A stretch of DNA of 64,000 bases from Astropecten irregularis (taxonomy: Eukaryota; Echinodermata; Asteroidea; Paxillosida; Astropectinidae): NCBI GenBank assembly GCA_963971285.1, contig OZ020246.1, positions 18,583,217 through 18,647,216 on the forward strand, given 5' to 3'. Each line of letters begins with the position of its first letter. Position 1 is the stretch's first letter. Positions 1 through 14,004 of this stretch are shown piece by piece. The position numbers and the translations under genes are program-made. Under the pieces are notes generated by a model that did not search any database, had not been told where the DNA came from, and saw nothing but the letters and a program-made list of their open reading frames with translations.

Positions 1-3000
1 CCTCCAATTACTATGAACTAAAAAGCCATACAAGTCCTTCATCGCAGCAGCGATCTCTGTACAATTTCATGATTTTAATTGGGACAAAAATAATGTAGGC
101 TACCTACACGAAATGTTTTGTACTTTAAGTGTAAAAAAAATGTAAACTGTGCAAAGTCAAAAAGACCGCATATCTCATCAACAAAACCGGATATGAAATA
201 TATCGATGCATAATGTCCATTTCTGATTTTGTATGTATGTTACCGACCCCATTACAATACACATTATCCTGCGTCAAAAGCTTATCTGAAGTTGATTAAT
301 GAAGAAATTGTACAATGCCATGTTTTTAAGTTAAATGGGGGTAAAAAAAACCAGAGATATGCCATAAATTATGCATCCATAGCCCATTTGATTCGGAATT
401 TAAAGTTTGCTTTGTTTTCTTTCACTGTTTTTTTGACAGGGTGATCAATTTCAACAGTTCAGCAAACTGTTCAGGACAAACAAAACGTGCGTGTACACGT
501 TCCACGCACAAGAGAAAGAAAAAAATGAAGGGTAGGGGAGAGAGAAAGGAGAGGGGAAAAAAAAAACCCAAACTTCTAATAGAAATCTGGCATCAAATTT
601 GATTAACAAGGTATTTTCAATTTAGAGAGCATTGGCAGTGAGTTGTGAACGGTGATTGGCTACGCATAAAGAGTGTATTACCCCATACAGGTACGCATGG
701 CTGCAGCTCACAAGCTTCCCTCCGGGAGAAAGACAATGGTGTCGCACGATCACAAAGAGCCAAACAGGAGAGGCAAAAAATGGACTCGTACAATGAAACA
801 AATATGCCCGGACTGTTAATGGAAAAAAAGAAAAAAGAAACCCCAAACTTGACCTTGCCTGTGTCTATGCACCGATGTGTGTGAGTGTGCGTAATACTAA
901 TACTTGCATAGAACACGTACACAATGGTGTGCATGTACAAGCATGGCACTAACTAACTACATCAGACCCCAATGCCTTCAATACTTCCACAGACACAAAC
1001 AGTAATCCTTATTAACATCAAAACCAGTGGAGTGCACATATAAAATGCCCCTATTCCACCAGGAACTTGTGACTTATTTACACTACATATCTCCCCCCAT
1101 ACACAACGTACTGAATGTGAAATTGTACTCACTCAGATCTCTTTCTCAACATGTCAAGACATTAGAGAGTCCCAAAAACTAGACTCGGAAGAATCCTTGT
1201 CTGCAGAACATGTATACATCCCTTCACCACAGTGAATAGAAACAAACTTGCATGGTGATACCCAACAGAACGGCCCCTGTGTGACTTTGTCATGGGATGC
1301 AAAGTCAACAGCTGACTGAATAGGCCAGTTTAATGAGCTGGAAATCGGCTATTCACAACACCAAACCAGTAGACCCCAATAATAAAAAAATAAAAAAAAT
1401 ATGGAAAAAGAGAGAGAGAAAGACATAAAGGGAAAAGAAAAAAAAAGTTCAAAGACAAGCCTACGTATCCAGTGATTTTGCTGGCTGGTGGTTGGTTGAG
1501 AGACAATTGGTCTAGTCAAGCAGGGTGTAATTTGCTAGGAGAGGGAAACAATACTGTACACCGTGCCCCAACTTGGTCAGGCAAGAACATAGGCTACACA
1601 CAACACACAGTGCAGGCAGGCGCGGCCCATCAGTAATTACTAATAAGAGAGTGGTGGGGTTTGGGGGGCTTGTCTTGCATACTGCAGCTCTAGCTTTCCA
1701 CCCCGACTGGAATGTGTTTATCTCTTTGAAATGGGAATAGGGTCAAGGGCAATGGATATGTATGCATAAATATCATGTTATCTTGGAGCTGTGTCACTGG
1801 GTGGAAGGGGAGAAGCATTCAAAAGGACTAGCTGAGCACTGTCAAATAAATGACTGTCTCTAGGCAGCCGAGGTATTAAGGAGAAAATTTATTTTATTTC
1901 CTCAATATAAAACAAAAATTGAGTCTGTGGAAAGAATTGCAAATGGCTCTTTATAGTCTCATTCCCATTTATCTATCAGTTTTAAGTTCTGTGTATTTCT
2001 GGGACAGACTCTGGGGGAGAATAAGGAGGGGAGGGGGGGGGAATTATTCAAAAGACCAGGACAGGAGAGATATATGCTTGACCAATTGGACACCCCCTGA
2101 TGAACAGAATGAAAGTGAAGTGATGGATGACTCAGATTCAATGACTCCCATTCAGACAAGATTACAGAAGATTACAGTTTGCCGGATTAGAGGTTTTTTT
2201 CATAAGTTAACAATGAGAAATGCGGGGTTTATCAAACTGCCGATTTCCTAAGAACAAACCAATCTTATGATAATATATTCCGTCCTTTACATATAGGAGT
2301 TACAAGGTCTATCAATCCTATTCACATGTATTTCATATTATGTGTGTCATCAGGAATGACTAAAGTGTACAAAAAAGACTTTGGAGGAATTTACTGTTAC
2401 CATGTATGAAAGAAAGCAATCCAAAGAGTCCACAGTGTTTATTATGCACATGAAAAGGTTTACAAACCAAGGAGAGTATTTCAATAGACATACCTGTCAT
2501 GGGCTATTTCATCCGGGCTAGCTAGTTGGACAACACCGGTGCCTTTCAGGACGGGTAACAAATTAATCCAGGACTAGAGTGCAACACCCTGGGAGGATAC
2601 AGCATCGAAGGTTGGGTGGGGGGAGAACGGGCTTCACTTCACTTGTCTCTCTCTCTCTCTAAATGACTCTCAACAGGCTCCTTGTGCATCAGAATGCCAG
2701 GTCTTTAATCCAGTCAGCACATTGCCATAGGCCCCAGCCCTCCTCGGAATTCAGCTAAGAACAAAGACAAAGAAGGATTAGCCCCACTGAAAACAGAGAG
2801 GGATTACAGGGGGAAGAATGGGTGAAAGTTAAGCCCCAGCTAAACCCTGTTGCCCTTTCATGTCATCTTTTCACAATCCTGAAGGCTTTCGGAGGGGCCC
2901 AGGTCCTGAGGAGCTGGCGTGTACTTTTCCCACCATCCGATTAAACACAGCAAGTCTGGGGCCCCTGTCATCAGTAATTTGAATGAAGTTGCAGTTTGAG

Positions 3001-4286
3001 AGGGGATGCAGACCCAATGAGCTGCGCTTGTAATTACTCTATAATATGATGATGAGAATGGGAGAGAAACCAAGATGGCTACGGGACATCCGACTCCCAA
3101 GAGGTGGATATCAAATGTGAATAGGTGCCAGGCACTAACATTCAATAGAAAACAAATTAATCTGTCAAAAGTTTCATCTTGTAAAAAAAAACAAATTCAA
3201 TAAATTTGCTTCTCTCTTAAAAAACAACAACAAATTATATCTGAAAATCCAATATCACAAAAATAAGCTGTATGACGGCATTTTATATATTTATACCATA
3301 CACAATAATTCATAAGACTGAATAAGATGCATGACAAAAACCTGCATTCCTGTTCAAAAAAAAAAAAAAAATTAAAGACAACTCAAGACACAGAAAAACA
3401 GACAAACACACCCACAACTAGATGATGAAAACAAGACAGCGGAACAAAGTCAGTGGCCTGTAATAAAAAGGACTTAATTCAACAACCATGTATTGACTAC
3501 CTGCCTATCATCTGATTGGCAGATAGCAATCTGGATATGCCCACTACACATCCATTTAAAATAAAAAAACCAGGATGGGGGACTGCGGAAGCCTCGGCAA
3601 TATACGCAACTATGCACAAGACCATACCTCAAGGTCTCACATTTTATTCCGGCACAGTTCAGCTATTTTCATCTTAATTACGGTAGGCGTTCTCGCTGGG
3701 AAATGGTTAAGGCGAAAAAACCTCCATCGCCGATCGATACATTATTCTGACTCATGCATTGAGTTCTAAAAAGACTTTGAAGTGCCACAAATTATAATTT
3801 TATGCAAAAAAAACAAAGGGCAAATTACAGAGGATGACTGTGCAATCACCTACTGTGTCATCTTATGCATTTCAATAATCAGGCATGCAACTTGGACTTA
3901 ACAAAAAAAGGAGAAAATTCCAATTTTTACCATATTTTATACAGTGTTTCTCATTTTTCAATGGCATAAGAGTGAAGTGAAAAAAAGAGGAAAAGTTGCA
4001 TGCCTGAATAATATGAGAACACTTTTGAATGGAATTAAAAAATCTGTTTGAAATACATGTACATGTAGGCTCTTCTACAGCTTTGACAAGAGTTTTTTGT
4101 ATAACTGGGGTATGATGAATCTTTCAGCAGAAAATCAAAGTTTATTGGTCATCTCTGTGGCCTGCCTGGGAGTAGTAACATGTAAATGTAGAGCCTCCTG
4201 ACCTAGATTCAGGCCCTGCTGAGTTAAGAGATTTGTGGCTAATCAGAGCCTCTCCCTAAGGATGACGGGATACAGATCATGGTCCA
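1..4286. other. non-coding, no gene seen
   Basis: AT-rich sequence with purine runs (about 1388-1450 and 2025-2041), a (TC) run at 2645-2660 and a TACATGTACATGTA palindrome at 4054-4067. All open frames are short and without domain features. No splice pair passed inspection; the minus-strand donor-like GTGAGT at 1132 has only stopped frames upstream. Confidence 0.6.
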
Positions 4287-4298
4287 CTACTTCACTGA

Positions 4299-4321
4299 GG
4301 GAGGGGGAGGAGGGAGGGGGG
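4299..4321 (+). other. potential G-quadruplex
   Basis: Four G runs of three or more with loops of one to four bases fit the standard G3+N1-7 pattern. Whether it folds is untested. Confidence 0.5.
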
Positions 4322-4418
4322 AGCTGATGGTCAAAGAGTGGACAATCCAGACCAGGATCTTTGTCCACACTGTGACAGAATTGACACCCATCACGTGTTC
4401 CCATTACAAGACTTCCGT

Positions 4419-4432
4419 GGGGGGGGGGGGGG
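4419..4432 (+). repeat. G14 homopolymer
   Basis: Fourteen G in a row. It lies inside a long chance frame, where it would encode a glycine run. Confidence 0.95.
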
Positions 4433-4539
4433 ACAGCGGCATATTATAAACCGGTCAGAACCGCGGCAATGGACATCAACCATTTACCGCACTATCTCTG
4501 GCTCTGCATACTCTCACGGTAAATCTTACGAGACAGGTG

Positions 4540-4700
4540 TCCTACCTAGAGCATATAATCAGAGCCCAGTCAACCCCTTGCCGCTTTCCTGTGGGACCCT
4601 ACCCCAGTGCTACGACTTCCCCTCGTCTAATTGGGCGGGGTCTCAGGGACGGTCCCACGGGGCCCCGGCCAACTGTGTTCAATTAGAATCCAGGTATGAA
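4540..4700. promoter_or_regulatory. candidate cis-regulatory block, GC-rich
   Basis: A high-complexity, GC-elevated island in AT-rich surroundings. It contains the palindrome GGGACGGTCCC and, overlapping it, TCCCACGGGG, which resembles an EBF/COE half-palindrome (TCCCNNGGGA). It could equally be a decayed exon, but the 168-codon frame crossing it runs through a 14-base G run and has no recognisable domain. Confidence 0.22.
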
Positions 4701-5559
4701 CAAGCAGAATTAACTTCATTATACACAAAAAGGAGAGAATCGGTAAACAACTTGTTTCACTCTGGAACCTGTTGTCGGAATTGGACAAGTTTTGGGTTTA
4801 TAAATATGACAGCAGAGGTAAATGTACGGGCTGACCTTTCATGACCAGCAATAAACTAGTTACAAGTGATTTACAGGCATTATAGAGAGGGGGGAAAAGA
4901 CATAATAATAATAGAGGGAGAGAAAAAAAAAAGAAGCCATTTAGAAGCGTCCTAATTTTGGAATTTGTTTCATCAGCAGACTAGATCCCCAGCCTCCTGG
5001 CCATCTTAGAGTCAGTGGTTACATGAAATCCCTCCCGTAAACCTCTTGCTTAGTCGGAATACACAAACACGCTATTGGCTGATGAATATGGCTGGGAGGT
5101 TTCTTCAAAGCACACAATAACGGCAGTAGGAATGACATCGGGCTCCGGGGCCCAACCCCCCCGAACCAGGAGAGAGAATGGGCATCACGCAAGAATCCAA
5201 AAGGAAATTTATTTCATCTCGGACAATGCCTTCGGGCCTAAAGCAAGGCAGATTCACTCTGTGATGGGAAAAAGAAATCAGTCCCGGGTCCTGGCCAAAT
5301 AATCAGGTTCACTAAACCACGACTCCCTCTCATACCTTTGTCACTTGACCATCAAGCTTTAAAAAAAAAAAAAAAATCCGCTGAGTTCTCCGGGCCATAA
5401 AGTTCATTAAAGCAATCGAGGTTGCTGTTATTCACGTCATTCAAAAGAGAAAAAAAATAGAGAAGAGGGGAAAAAGATCAACTCCATTATTTCTCAGGAT
5501 CGTCCTCCCACACTGTCATGAGCCAGGAACACTTGAGAATTCCGATCCGAGCCTGATCA

Positions 5560-5745
5560 GTTATTATCTATAATGCATTGGATGGGCTGTGATGTTGAGA
5601 CACAGGATCCTATATGGCTCTACCATCCCCCAGGCTACGCTTGTCCCGAGTATAGATGTAACAGGTACAAGAGTTATCTGGTGAGATGAACGGGTCGTGT
5701 GATGGTCGTCTTGAGCCCAGGCTGATCAGAGCGATGCACAAACAT
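5560..5745. promoter_or_regulatory. candidate conserved-looking non-coding block
   Basis: A high-complexity sequence without simple repeats between low-complexity flanks. No long open frame and no splice-site pair was found, so a regulatory role is the default guess. Nothing specific beyond composition supports it. Confidence 0.18.
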
Positions 5746-6171
5746 CATTGTCAGCATCAACCCGAAACAACCCCCCCCTCTCTCTCTTCCAAACTGCCAA
5801 TATGCTTTCTGACCTAAAAAAAAGAAGAAAAAACTACCTCCGACTTGTATTCATTACGCAAGAATCACAAGATGACAAGATGTGGAATGCCTTGTCATGG
5901 CGGCGGAGAAAACTTTTGATTGTGAGTGACCTCAATATTGTTGGTGGAAGCGGCCGGCGGGTAGAGTTTTTTACCGCTTTAGACTTTAGCTCAATGTAAC
6001 CCAACACTGCCGAATATGATTAACTGGTTGAAAACTGTTATTTCAACCTGAAAATGTATGGATTGAAGTCAAGAATGCATGACAAGACTGAATAGTGGCC
6101 ATGAATAAATCGCACTTGGTAATAACTTGCTCCAAAGAAAACACTTCATAGTCAGAAAGACCGAAGGGGGA

Positions 6172-6184
6172 GGGGGGGGGGGGG
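6172..6184 (+). repeat. G13 homopolymer
   Basis: Thirteen G within a purine-rich stretch. Confidence 0.9.
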
Positions 6185-6633
6185 TGAGGGAGTTGAGAAA
6201 TTCACGGTGACAAAACAACAATAATCCATTTTGATGATTCTATGACAGCCGAAATCAGCAGAGTGCTTAAACAGGGCCTACACACAACCAAAAGAAAAAA
6301 GGAAAAGAAAAACTACCCTCGCAAATGCGACGTGCGACTGAGTGGCAATACAAGATACACCTAGATTAGCGGTAACATATGCAGCAACGCTTGCGCCAAT
6401 CAATTCAAAACTGCCAACTCCACAGCCCAAATAGGCCAGCAGTGAAATTCATGTATGACCATGCAGCACTTGGGGTGTTACATGTACAAGTTCAATTTGT
6501 GGCCAAATTGAGGCAGAGTGCATTTAAGAATGCTCCTTGTTTAGCACTTGTAAACCCCGCTCCCTCTTGCATGATAATCAACTTCCCCCGGACCACAAAT
6601 AGGTTAAGATGCAAGAGTGGCAATGGTAAGGTT

Positions 6634-6669
6634 GGGAGGAAGGGGGAGGTGGAGGGGGGGAAAGAGGGG
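6634..6669 (+). other. potential G-quadruplex
   Basis: G runs of 3, 5, 7 and 4 with loops of 5, 7 and 5 bases fit the G3+N1-7 pattern. The opposite strand gives the proline-rich chance frames seen here. Confidence 0.5.
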
Positions 6670-7128
6670 TTGGTGGAGAGAGAAGTGAGCGGATAAAAAC
6701 AGAAAACTGAGGTGGTAGGTAAGGGGCAAAAGAAGAAAAAACAAAAATGAGCAGTAACGATGGATGATCAGTGATGCGCACAGACGTAACGCGGAGCAAC
6801 GGCTCAACTGACAACGAACGGCAGAAAAAGAAATCAGGTCTGGAGTGTGGGAGGGTTGAAGTACGTCTCTCAGGAAGCTGCCCGCCGAGCAGGTGCTACC
6901 GTTTGGTGTACAGTTTCAATTGTGATATTGATTAAGAGATCAGGGTGTACCTCTATCTAGCCGTGATGGGAGGAAGTCAGGTCACCCATCATCGCCATGA
7001 CAGTTTACCCCCATCAAACCAGTCACAGAAAAAAAGCACCCTCAAAAATAAGCCAGAAATAAACTACCGAAAGTGGGGCAATCTTTCAGTTGTCATATTG
7101 TCTGGAGTTTAAGAATGCCACGCCAAAG

Positions 7129-7160
7129 TTCAGCTAGATTATAGGTCAGCTAGATTATAG
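7129..7160 (+). repeat. 16-base tandem duplication
   Basis: TTCAGCTAGATTATAG is followed directly by GTCAGCTAGATTATAG, one mismatch in 16. Confidence 0.95.
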
Positions 7161-7194
7161 CAAATTCTGAAACGTCTTTCACAGCTTCAATCTC

Positions 7195-7202
7195 TGACGT
7201 CA
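7195..7202. promoter_or_regulatory. perfect CRE palindrome TGACGTCA
   Basis: An exact CREB/ATF binding palindrome lying in non-coding sequence. It has no recognised promoter beside it, so it is only a possible enhancer site. Confidence 0.35.
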
Positions 7203-8946
7203 TTTCAACATCATACAAATTACTCATTACCTTCCTTAGAATAGTTTTGAGCATACAAGAATGCAAAACCAAGAAATATATTCTTCTGAGATTCAAGCTA
7301 AATACTGAAGCCCAATAATGTACAACTTGAAATAGTATTACTTGAAGATCTCCACAAAGGTAATAAGAGAGCTTGAGAGATTCAAAAACAAGAGGCTTGA
7401 AGTGACTGGCCGAGATATTCCCTACATTAGGCTTCATATGAACATCAAATCATATACTGTAATAATAAACTGGGCCACATGATTATTGATTGCTTCATTA
7501 TCACACAAGGAACAGATATATATATCTAAAAATGTTAGCCCGATTCATCCTGAGTAAACCATGACAATCATTTCATATTGACTGCAAGGAAAGTCAATTC
7601 TGCCGAATGCGAGTTTAATGAATTTCAGCTCCTTGATCAAGAAAAACAAGAACGGGAAAAAAACCCAAACTGGATATTATTTTCAGCCCGCCAGTAATAA
7701 GTAAAATGACAGATGGCAAACTGTGAATACATTGACACTTTCGTCAGTTATTTGCAACAACAAATTCCACAATTTATGCCCAATCCTACCTGTCGGAAAT
7801 CGTCAGTCCAAACTTCGGCAAAGGTCTCATGGCAACTGACGGCCCACACGATGCCGGGGCCCATCAAATGCAAAATCAACCAGGTAAGAAGGGCCGGGCA
7901 AATTATTGCCCGTGTGATGTGGCTACAAATGAAATGATTTCACCGAGATCCGTTCCTCCAACGAAAAAAACTTCCAAAACCAAAAAAAACCTGAAGAACC
8001 AAGAAAAAAAAAAAAACCAAATGCAGAGACTGCATCCGCGCTGATTGCTCATTACGATGCAGATTCACACAGCGAGACCTTTTTCCCACCCTAGCAAATC
8101 AGTCTCTTGCAATTGTTTAATTTCCTCATAAGGTAGGAAAACATGACTGATTTTAGATGGCCAAGAGTCAATTGTTGGTTTTTTATTAGATTCCAATTTT
8201 ACAAGGATATGGCCAAGGCTCTGTTTCACTGCTGACTAGTCACATGAGGCACGTAATACCTCGCCATTCAATTATGGGACCGATCCTTGGTTAATAACCC
8301 AAAGAGAGAAACATATTTGGCCCCGGATTACGTGACCAAATTGATGGACACACATTCAAGTCCATGCCGAAGGTTTCTGGAAGAATAATCCAGTCCATGG
8401 GTCCTGGCGCTCCACAGTTTGACTTAATCAACTGAAAAACTTGGAGGGAAATTAAATTAAAAAATGTTTAAAAGTTCAAGTCCAGGTCTTAATTCCAAAA
8501 TAGTTTCTTCAAAAACTTGTGTTGCAAAATGTTGCATCATATCATTTTACCCACACACAAAGTTTCACTTTCAATTTACAAAAACATTAAAATTGTTCTA
8601 ACATAAGAAGTAAATTGCATCTCAGCATGACGATGAATCATGAATGTTTGCAGTCTAATTCCATTGGAATTCACATTTAACAAACACTGATTAAAAATGT
8701 GGTCAGCGTATGATATCTTGGAGCTAGGCAGGACAGAGATACAGTATAAGTAATAGTGAAAGTAATACGCAACGCACAGATTTACTTGGTTAAAAGTCAA
8801 GTGCAATTTTGTTACCATGGGAATAATGTATCTCAACCATCCGTGAGTGTTTGTTTGGACTCAGTTCACTCCTACTTCACAAAAATAAAAAACCTTTCCA
8901 AACCGTGTGAACGAAAGGCAAGCTCAGTTTTTTCGGTTGGATTCTA

Positions 8947-9288
8947 TTAAAGGTAATATCATACTTTGTTTTTTGTCAAAGAAATACAGATTCATGGGCA
9001 AAAATATCAAGGACGATACAATAACAGTCATCTGTGAACATTTCAGTCCCATACGGTGCCCACTTTTTGAGAAAACAATGAAAAACGGCCACAGTATTTC
9101 TTAAGATCTTTTAAGGATTGAAAATAATTTTGGTCTCCGGTTATATTTTTTTCTGGATAAATACAGCATTTCAGGCAGAAAATGTTTAACGGTATGTTCC
9201 TACTATCACCATCTTTATACCCTGTAAGCTATAGGTGAATCTGTAAACATTTCTGTTTCAGTATGCTACCAAAGTATGATACTGTACT
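8947..9288 (+). mobile_element. MITE family A, copy 1
   Basis: The element starts TTAAAGGTAATATCATACTT and closes with an inverted copy (CAAAGTATGATACT) that decays at its outer end, so the right TTAA is lost. It is non-autonomous: no transposase frame. It aligns along its length with copies at 49154-49506 and 60388-60719, sharing internal blocks such as AACAGTCATCTGTGAA and GGATAAATACAGCATTTCAG. The TTAA at the tip suggests piggyBac-type TTAA insertion, or TA insertion next to a TIR starting AAAGG. All three copies have the same orientation. Confidence 0.85.
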
Positions 9289-12200
9289 ACCAGAGTGAGT
9301 CTATTCATTTTTGCAGGGAACCCACACCATGCTAACCATACATTCTACATACGATACCTGACTATCCAAATGAAATAAAAAGAGAGGCATCCCTCACTAT
9401 TAATCCCACTGGCCTTCCAGTATCCACTGAGAGGGTGTAAAAATTAATGAGAGCTTGCTGTAGCATACCCATAATGACACTTGTAAACCACAGTCATAAT
9501 TATGTGTCTAATCCACCAATCAACGGTTGACTGCACACAAGGAATCTACCACATTGCATGGGGCAAAATCAAACAGATTTTCTGAATTCCATGACCATGT
9601 TTTTCTTTTTGTTCATATAAAAATGTAAATTTCTACGTTAGCTGATTCTTTGAAAATTGACAGTTAATATGAGACCTGTTTGTAGGTGAACTATTGCTTC
9701 CAACTCTAACCTTTGTTTTATATGAGAAATCACTAATCTATGTACATGTATGCCATTCATATCCACTGAATAAAAGGAAAAATACCTAAAAAATATGTCT
9801 CAAATGTACATGTACATGTAGCACTATGCCAAATGGGCACATTACGGTATTTCATGCAACAAACATATAACGCTGTAAACAAAAATGAACAAAATGAAAA
9901 ACCAACATAAAAAACATTAAAAACTGACATACATGTGTAAAATGTATGATTTAAACATAATTATGAGTAACAAAAGAACAAACAAACCAAAATAAACAAC
10001 AAACAAAACACAAACAAAAACAATAAATAGGCCTACAAATAAAAACAACCAAAATGCCTAAAACGACCCCAAAAACCAACCCTAGACAAAAAAACCCAGA
10101 CAGATGTTTAGGAATATAAAATGAACGCACAGCGACGGCTGTATATAGTCAGTCAGGGCTATTCATATCTAGGCATTTATAATGACAGACACCTTGTGTG
10201 GCTAATTAGCTTCCTCCATCATGTATAACAAATGCACCCAGCTTGAACATTCACAACAATAATTAATACCAAACTGCTGCGTGGAAGGGCCAAAAAAAAA
10301 TAATAATAATGATGATTATAATATGAGAGCGTGGCCGTTGTTGGCTTGCTGCACGGCACTCGCAGAATGTGCACATGTGTGTGCGTTACTGTTAGTGTGT
10401 TGGTTGTCTAATGAAGGTCTAGTTTCATGAATGATTGGTTGAGGACCACACCATTGCAAAGTCCAATCCATCAGGGTTTGCTGAGGACCTCATGTAACTC
10501 CCTATGATGCTTTCCAGTATTCTTCCAAGCCAAAAATGGAAGCAATTCCCGGTGAGGTTTTTTTTTTGAAAGGGGGCGGGGGACACAAAGAAATCCCTCT
10601 TCACAATTATGATGATAATAAATTACCTGAGCTAGATTGGTAATCATGAAATGAACTTCAATGCACAGGATTGGATGCGGGGATTTTTATATTAGAGCGT
10701 GAACCAGGGATTTGGATAAATGTTACATACTGTGTGTACTTTGGTATTAATCAATTAATCCCTCAGAAATGCAAATAAATACATCATGATAACTGGAACA
10801 ACATCGGTACATTCGGGCTGTTTCATATTAAAAGGAGGTGGGAAAATATCTACACTCTTGCAGTCTAATTAAAAACCGACGCATCATATTACTTCTGCCC
10901 AAGGAAATTCTTCCACATTGTCTAATAACAGCGCAGTACAGGTTGAATTTGTACAACTGAGAGGAAGATTCAAAATAAAATCCCGCTACACCACTCGAGG
11001 TTTGTTATATGAAGAAACGTTTTCAGATCGGTCACTTGTGGGGCAGTGACTATTGATTCAAATGGCCGGAGCCTGGATGTACGGTCAACCTGTTCTGATT
11101 ATGGCACACCGGTCATTAAATGCCGACCATCTCAACCCTCTGATGGATTGAGTGTCGCCCCCATGACATCATCCATCTACAAGCCAGTACTACGCTGGAC
11201 CCGGCATTCATGCCTGACAAGCACCGAGTGTTAGCTTGCGTACGAGGGGTGTGCGTGTGCCCGTGTGTGTGTGTGTAGAAACGAGGATATAGAATTAAGA
11301 GCTTGGGAGAAGACAGGGGGGGGAGGGAGAAAAAAAGAAAAAGAAAAAAGGCTAGGCACGGTCTGAATGACATTTGGCACAGCACCGATCCCATATCTAC
11401 AAGAACTTGCACACAGGGAACCTCAGATTGATGTGAAAATCAATAGCACCATGGCCTTTCCCCAGTTTAATTGCTTGTCCCACTAATGAATCAATCTATA
11501 TGCCCTATTCTTTCTCATAATCAAGGCCCCCACCAAACCATCCCCTTAAATGTATTAGAGTTTTAATGCAATTATGGCAGATGTGCGGCAAGGACACGGG
11601 GCACAGTGAGACAGCAGGGAGCTGCCATATTGAATAATTTGCTCCTGAAAAAGCAAATAAATTATGAGGCAAGAGGTGAGGTAAGACAACATGGGGAGAA
11701 TAAACAATCAGCGGCCCCGGCAGCCCGACACAAAATCCTGCTTTCACTTCTTTCCACCCGGCCGCGGCGGTTATGGACGGGCAAATCTTGCCAAACCCTC
11801 AGATGACAACTACTGTGCATGTTGGTTAACTTAACGGTGTTTGTCTGGCCATCTGATTGAGCGTATGCAACCACTGACCCTATCAATGTAGAACAGGCCC
11901 AGATACACATGTAATCACCGCCGCGTTTGGACTGAATACAAGATTCCCACGTCAAGCAAACCCGTGGTCATTACATTTTACTACCAGATTAAATCATTTC
12001 CATCCAATCAGAGAGGATTTTTATTCATTAATTTAACAGGAATTTTCATGGCTCTGATATAGAGGCCGTGAAATTAGAGAGAGAAAATGACTCCAATATA
12101 AGACAGTCATCCTTGCTGTGCTAATTCAAGATCTTTGTCCTTAACACTAGCTTCTGTAAGAGAGACAGCCATGGATGTTAGCAACTTGGTTGACCTGACA

Positions 12201-12956
12201 ACCCAGGTCAAACCCTTCTCCATGGGTGGGCCCCCCTACTGTCTGGCTCTGGTAATGGAGGCACTGACTTGCCAGACAACTTTCACAACTTCCCACACAA
12301 ACACCAACAATCAGAAGAGAACAAGTTGTAAATTACAAACTCCTAAAAAAAATGACTCGCAGACTAGTACTTGTGTGAATTGTGATCAGCCGATCCCACT
12401 GTATACTGCAGCAGTATTAAAGACATGTAAGCAGTGAACATTGCCATCAGTAAATTAATCACACTGTGGCCAGGTACACACACTACACACATGGCATACA
12501 CACGTACACACCATACTCATCATTCCTTTATTAATTGCATGGAAACTAAAACCTGCACTGACGCAAAACTAAGACCATAGAAACTCGGTGGAGTGCTGTT
12601 ACCATGGAAAATTTTTAATCTAAACTGGAGGTAATTAACAGGATGAATGCAAGCTATGGGTCAGCATAATGTGCATTCATTACAGCCATTACCCAGAGCC
12701 AACCCTATTGTCGATTAGAAACCAATCATTAAAAAAAAAAAAAAAGAAGAAGGAAAAAAACACACATATACAATTTAATTAGTGCGGGGGTTCAAATTGC
12801 ATATGGCAAAAGCAACTGCACAATACTGATCATATGTATTTTAATCAGGAGAGGAATTATAATACTAATAGCATGGATGGAAAAATACTGCATATTTATG
12901 CTGGCCTGTTCCAAAAGAATAAGATCTCATTCAACCTATGAACAATTGCTTATATT

Positions 12957-12980
12957 TTCTAGTCTTCTAGTCTTCTAGTT
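12957..12980 (+). repeat. 8-base tandem repeat, three units
   Basis: TTCTAGTC is repeated about three times; the last unit is imperfect. Confidence 0.9.
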
Positions 12981-13750
12981 CGCAAAATTATTTCAATTCT
13001 AATAATATATACCAGTAGGCCTACATGTAAAATGAAAACAATGTTTTGCTACTTGCTATGACGTGTAAGTACCCGACACAAAAATTACACTTATTTAGAG
13101 TTACAAATTAAAAATGGTAATTAATACTGACAAAAACAAAATTGTCTTGGTGTAAATGATATTTTGTTGATTTTAGCTTGAGATTTCATCGTAAACATAT
13201 TGGAATAACATCATCCATACGGATCTGCAATGCATTGAATCACAGTACTCAGGTATCTGAGGTATGTACGAGTAATTCCACTGAGCACAGCATACAAGTA
13301 TCACTGGCCTGGTTTTTTAAATGTTCACCAGCCGGTGTAGGCTCGTGAATGAAATATATAGGCCTACACTTGGCATGGAATACACTGAGTATTTGCCCCT
13401 GATGACATTGTGTAACAGAGTGTCCAGTATCACTCCAGTCGGTCTCTGTCTCTATATCTCTGTCCCCAGCCGGTGTGGAAACCACAAGACTAGGTCATGC
13501 CAATATCAGCAGTGATTGCCGCTGTGCAGTTTAACAGCAGTGCTTGATGCATTGCCATGGGTATGCCCTCACCATGAGGTGAAATACCTAGCTGTCTGTG
13601 CAGCATTGTACAAAGCTTGTGAGAGAAAAATACCACCACATTGTACAAGCTTCGGAAATACCACTAGGAAATGTCAGGGCTCATTCACCAATGTACCATA
13701 CATGTTTATATTCAGAGGTACTGGTGGTGGTGGATTGAATACATGGTCAC

Positions 13751-13776
13751 ACACATACATACATACATACATACAC
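13751..13776 (+). repeat. (ACAT)n microsatellite
   Basis: About five ACAT units flanked by ACAC. Confidence 0.9.
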
Positions 13777-13970
13777 CCCGACCGACACAACGGTATTGTA
13801 TTGGTACAACATAAGGCATTGAGTGTTAGCAAAGCAAAGGTCATGGTTGTTACTTACCCACCATGGCCGGCTAGCAGCACATGGGCACCCACACACACAG
13901 ACACACCAGACAGCAGTTGGCCTCATTAACCGGTGAACTAGCTTCCCCCCAGACTACTGACTGGCCGGGG

Positions 13971-14004
13971 AAAAAAATATAAGACCGAAAAAAATATAAG
14001 ACCG
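13971..14004 (+). repeat. perfect 17-base tandem duplication
   Basis: AAAAAAATATAAGACCG occurs twice head to tail without a mismatch, so the duplication is recent. Confidence 0.95.

Larger units (their letters stand above)
4701..8946. other. non-coding, no gene seen
   Basis: Mixed-complexity sequence with poly-A at 5361-5376, G-rich tracts near 6170 and 6640, one CRE palindrome and one tandem duplication. A CAACCAG|GTAAGA donor-like site near 7880 lacks a convincing acceptor. No gene can be supported. Confidence 0.55.

Noticed and set aside
1133-1205. Minus-strand exon with GTGAGT donor
   Set aside because: The acceptor tract is poor and all three frames contain stops.
4338-4844. 168-codon plus-strand open frame
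   Set aside because: It runs through a 14-base G homopolymer and shows no domain, splice pair or protein-like composition.
6578-6814. Proline-rich minus-strand frames
   Set aside because: They are produced by the G-rich tract at 6634-6669 on the other strand.
13751-13776. Regular repeat considered as a CRISPR-like array
   Set aside because: It is a plain ACAT microsatellite with no spacers, in eukaryotic DNA.
13858-13864. Minus-strand ATGGTGG directly followed by GTAAGT, like a first coding exon
   Set aside because: Only two codons plus one base would be coded, with no promoter evidence and repetitive CA-type sequence upstream.
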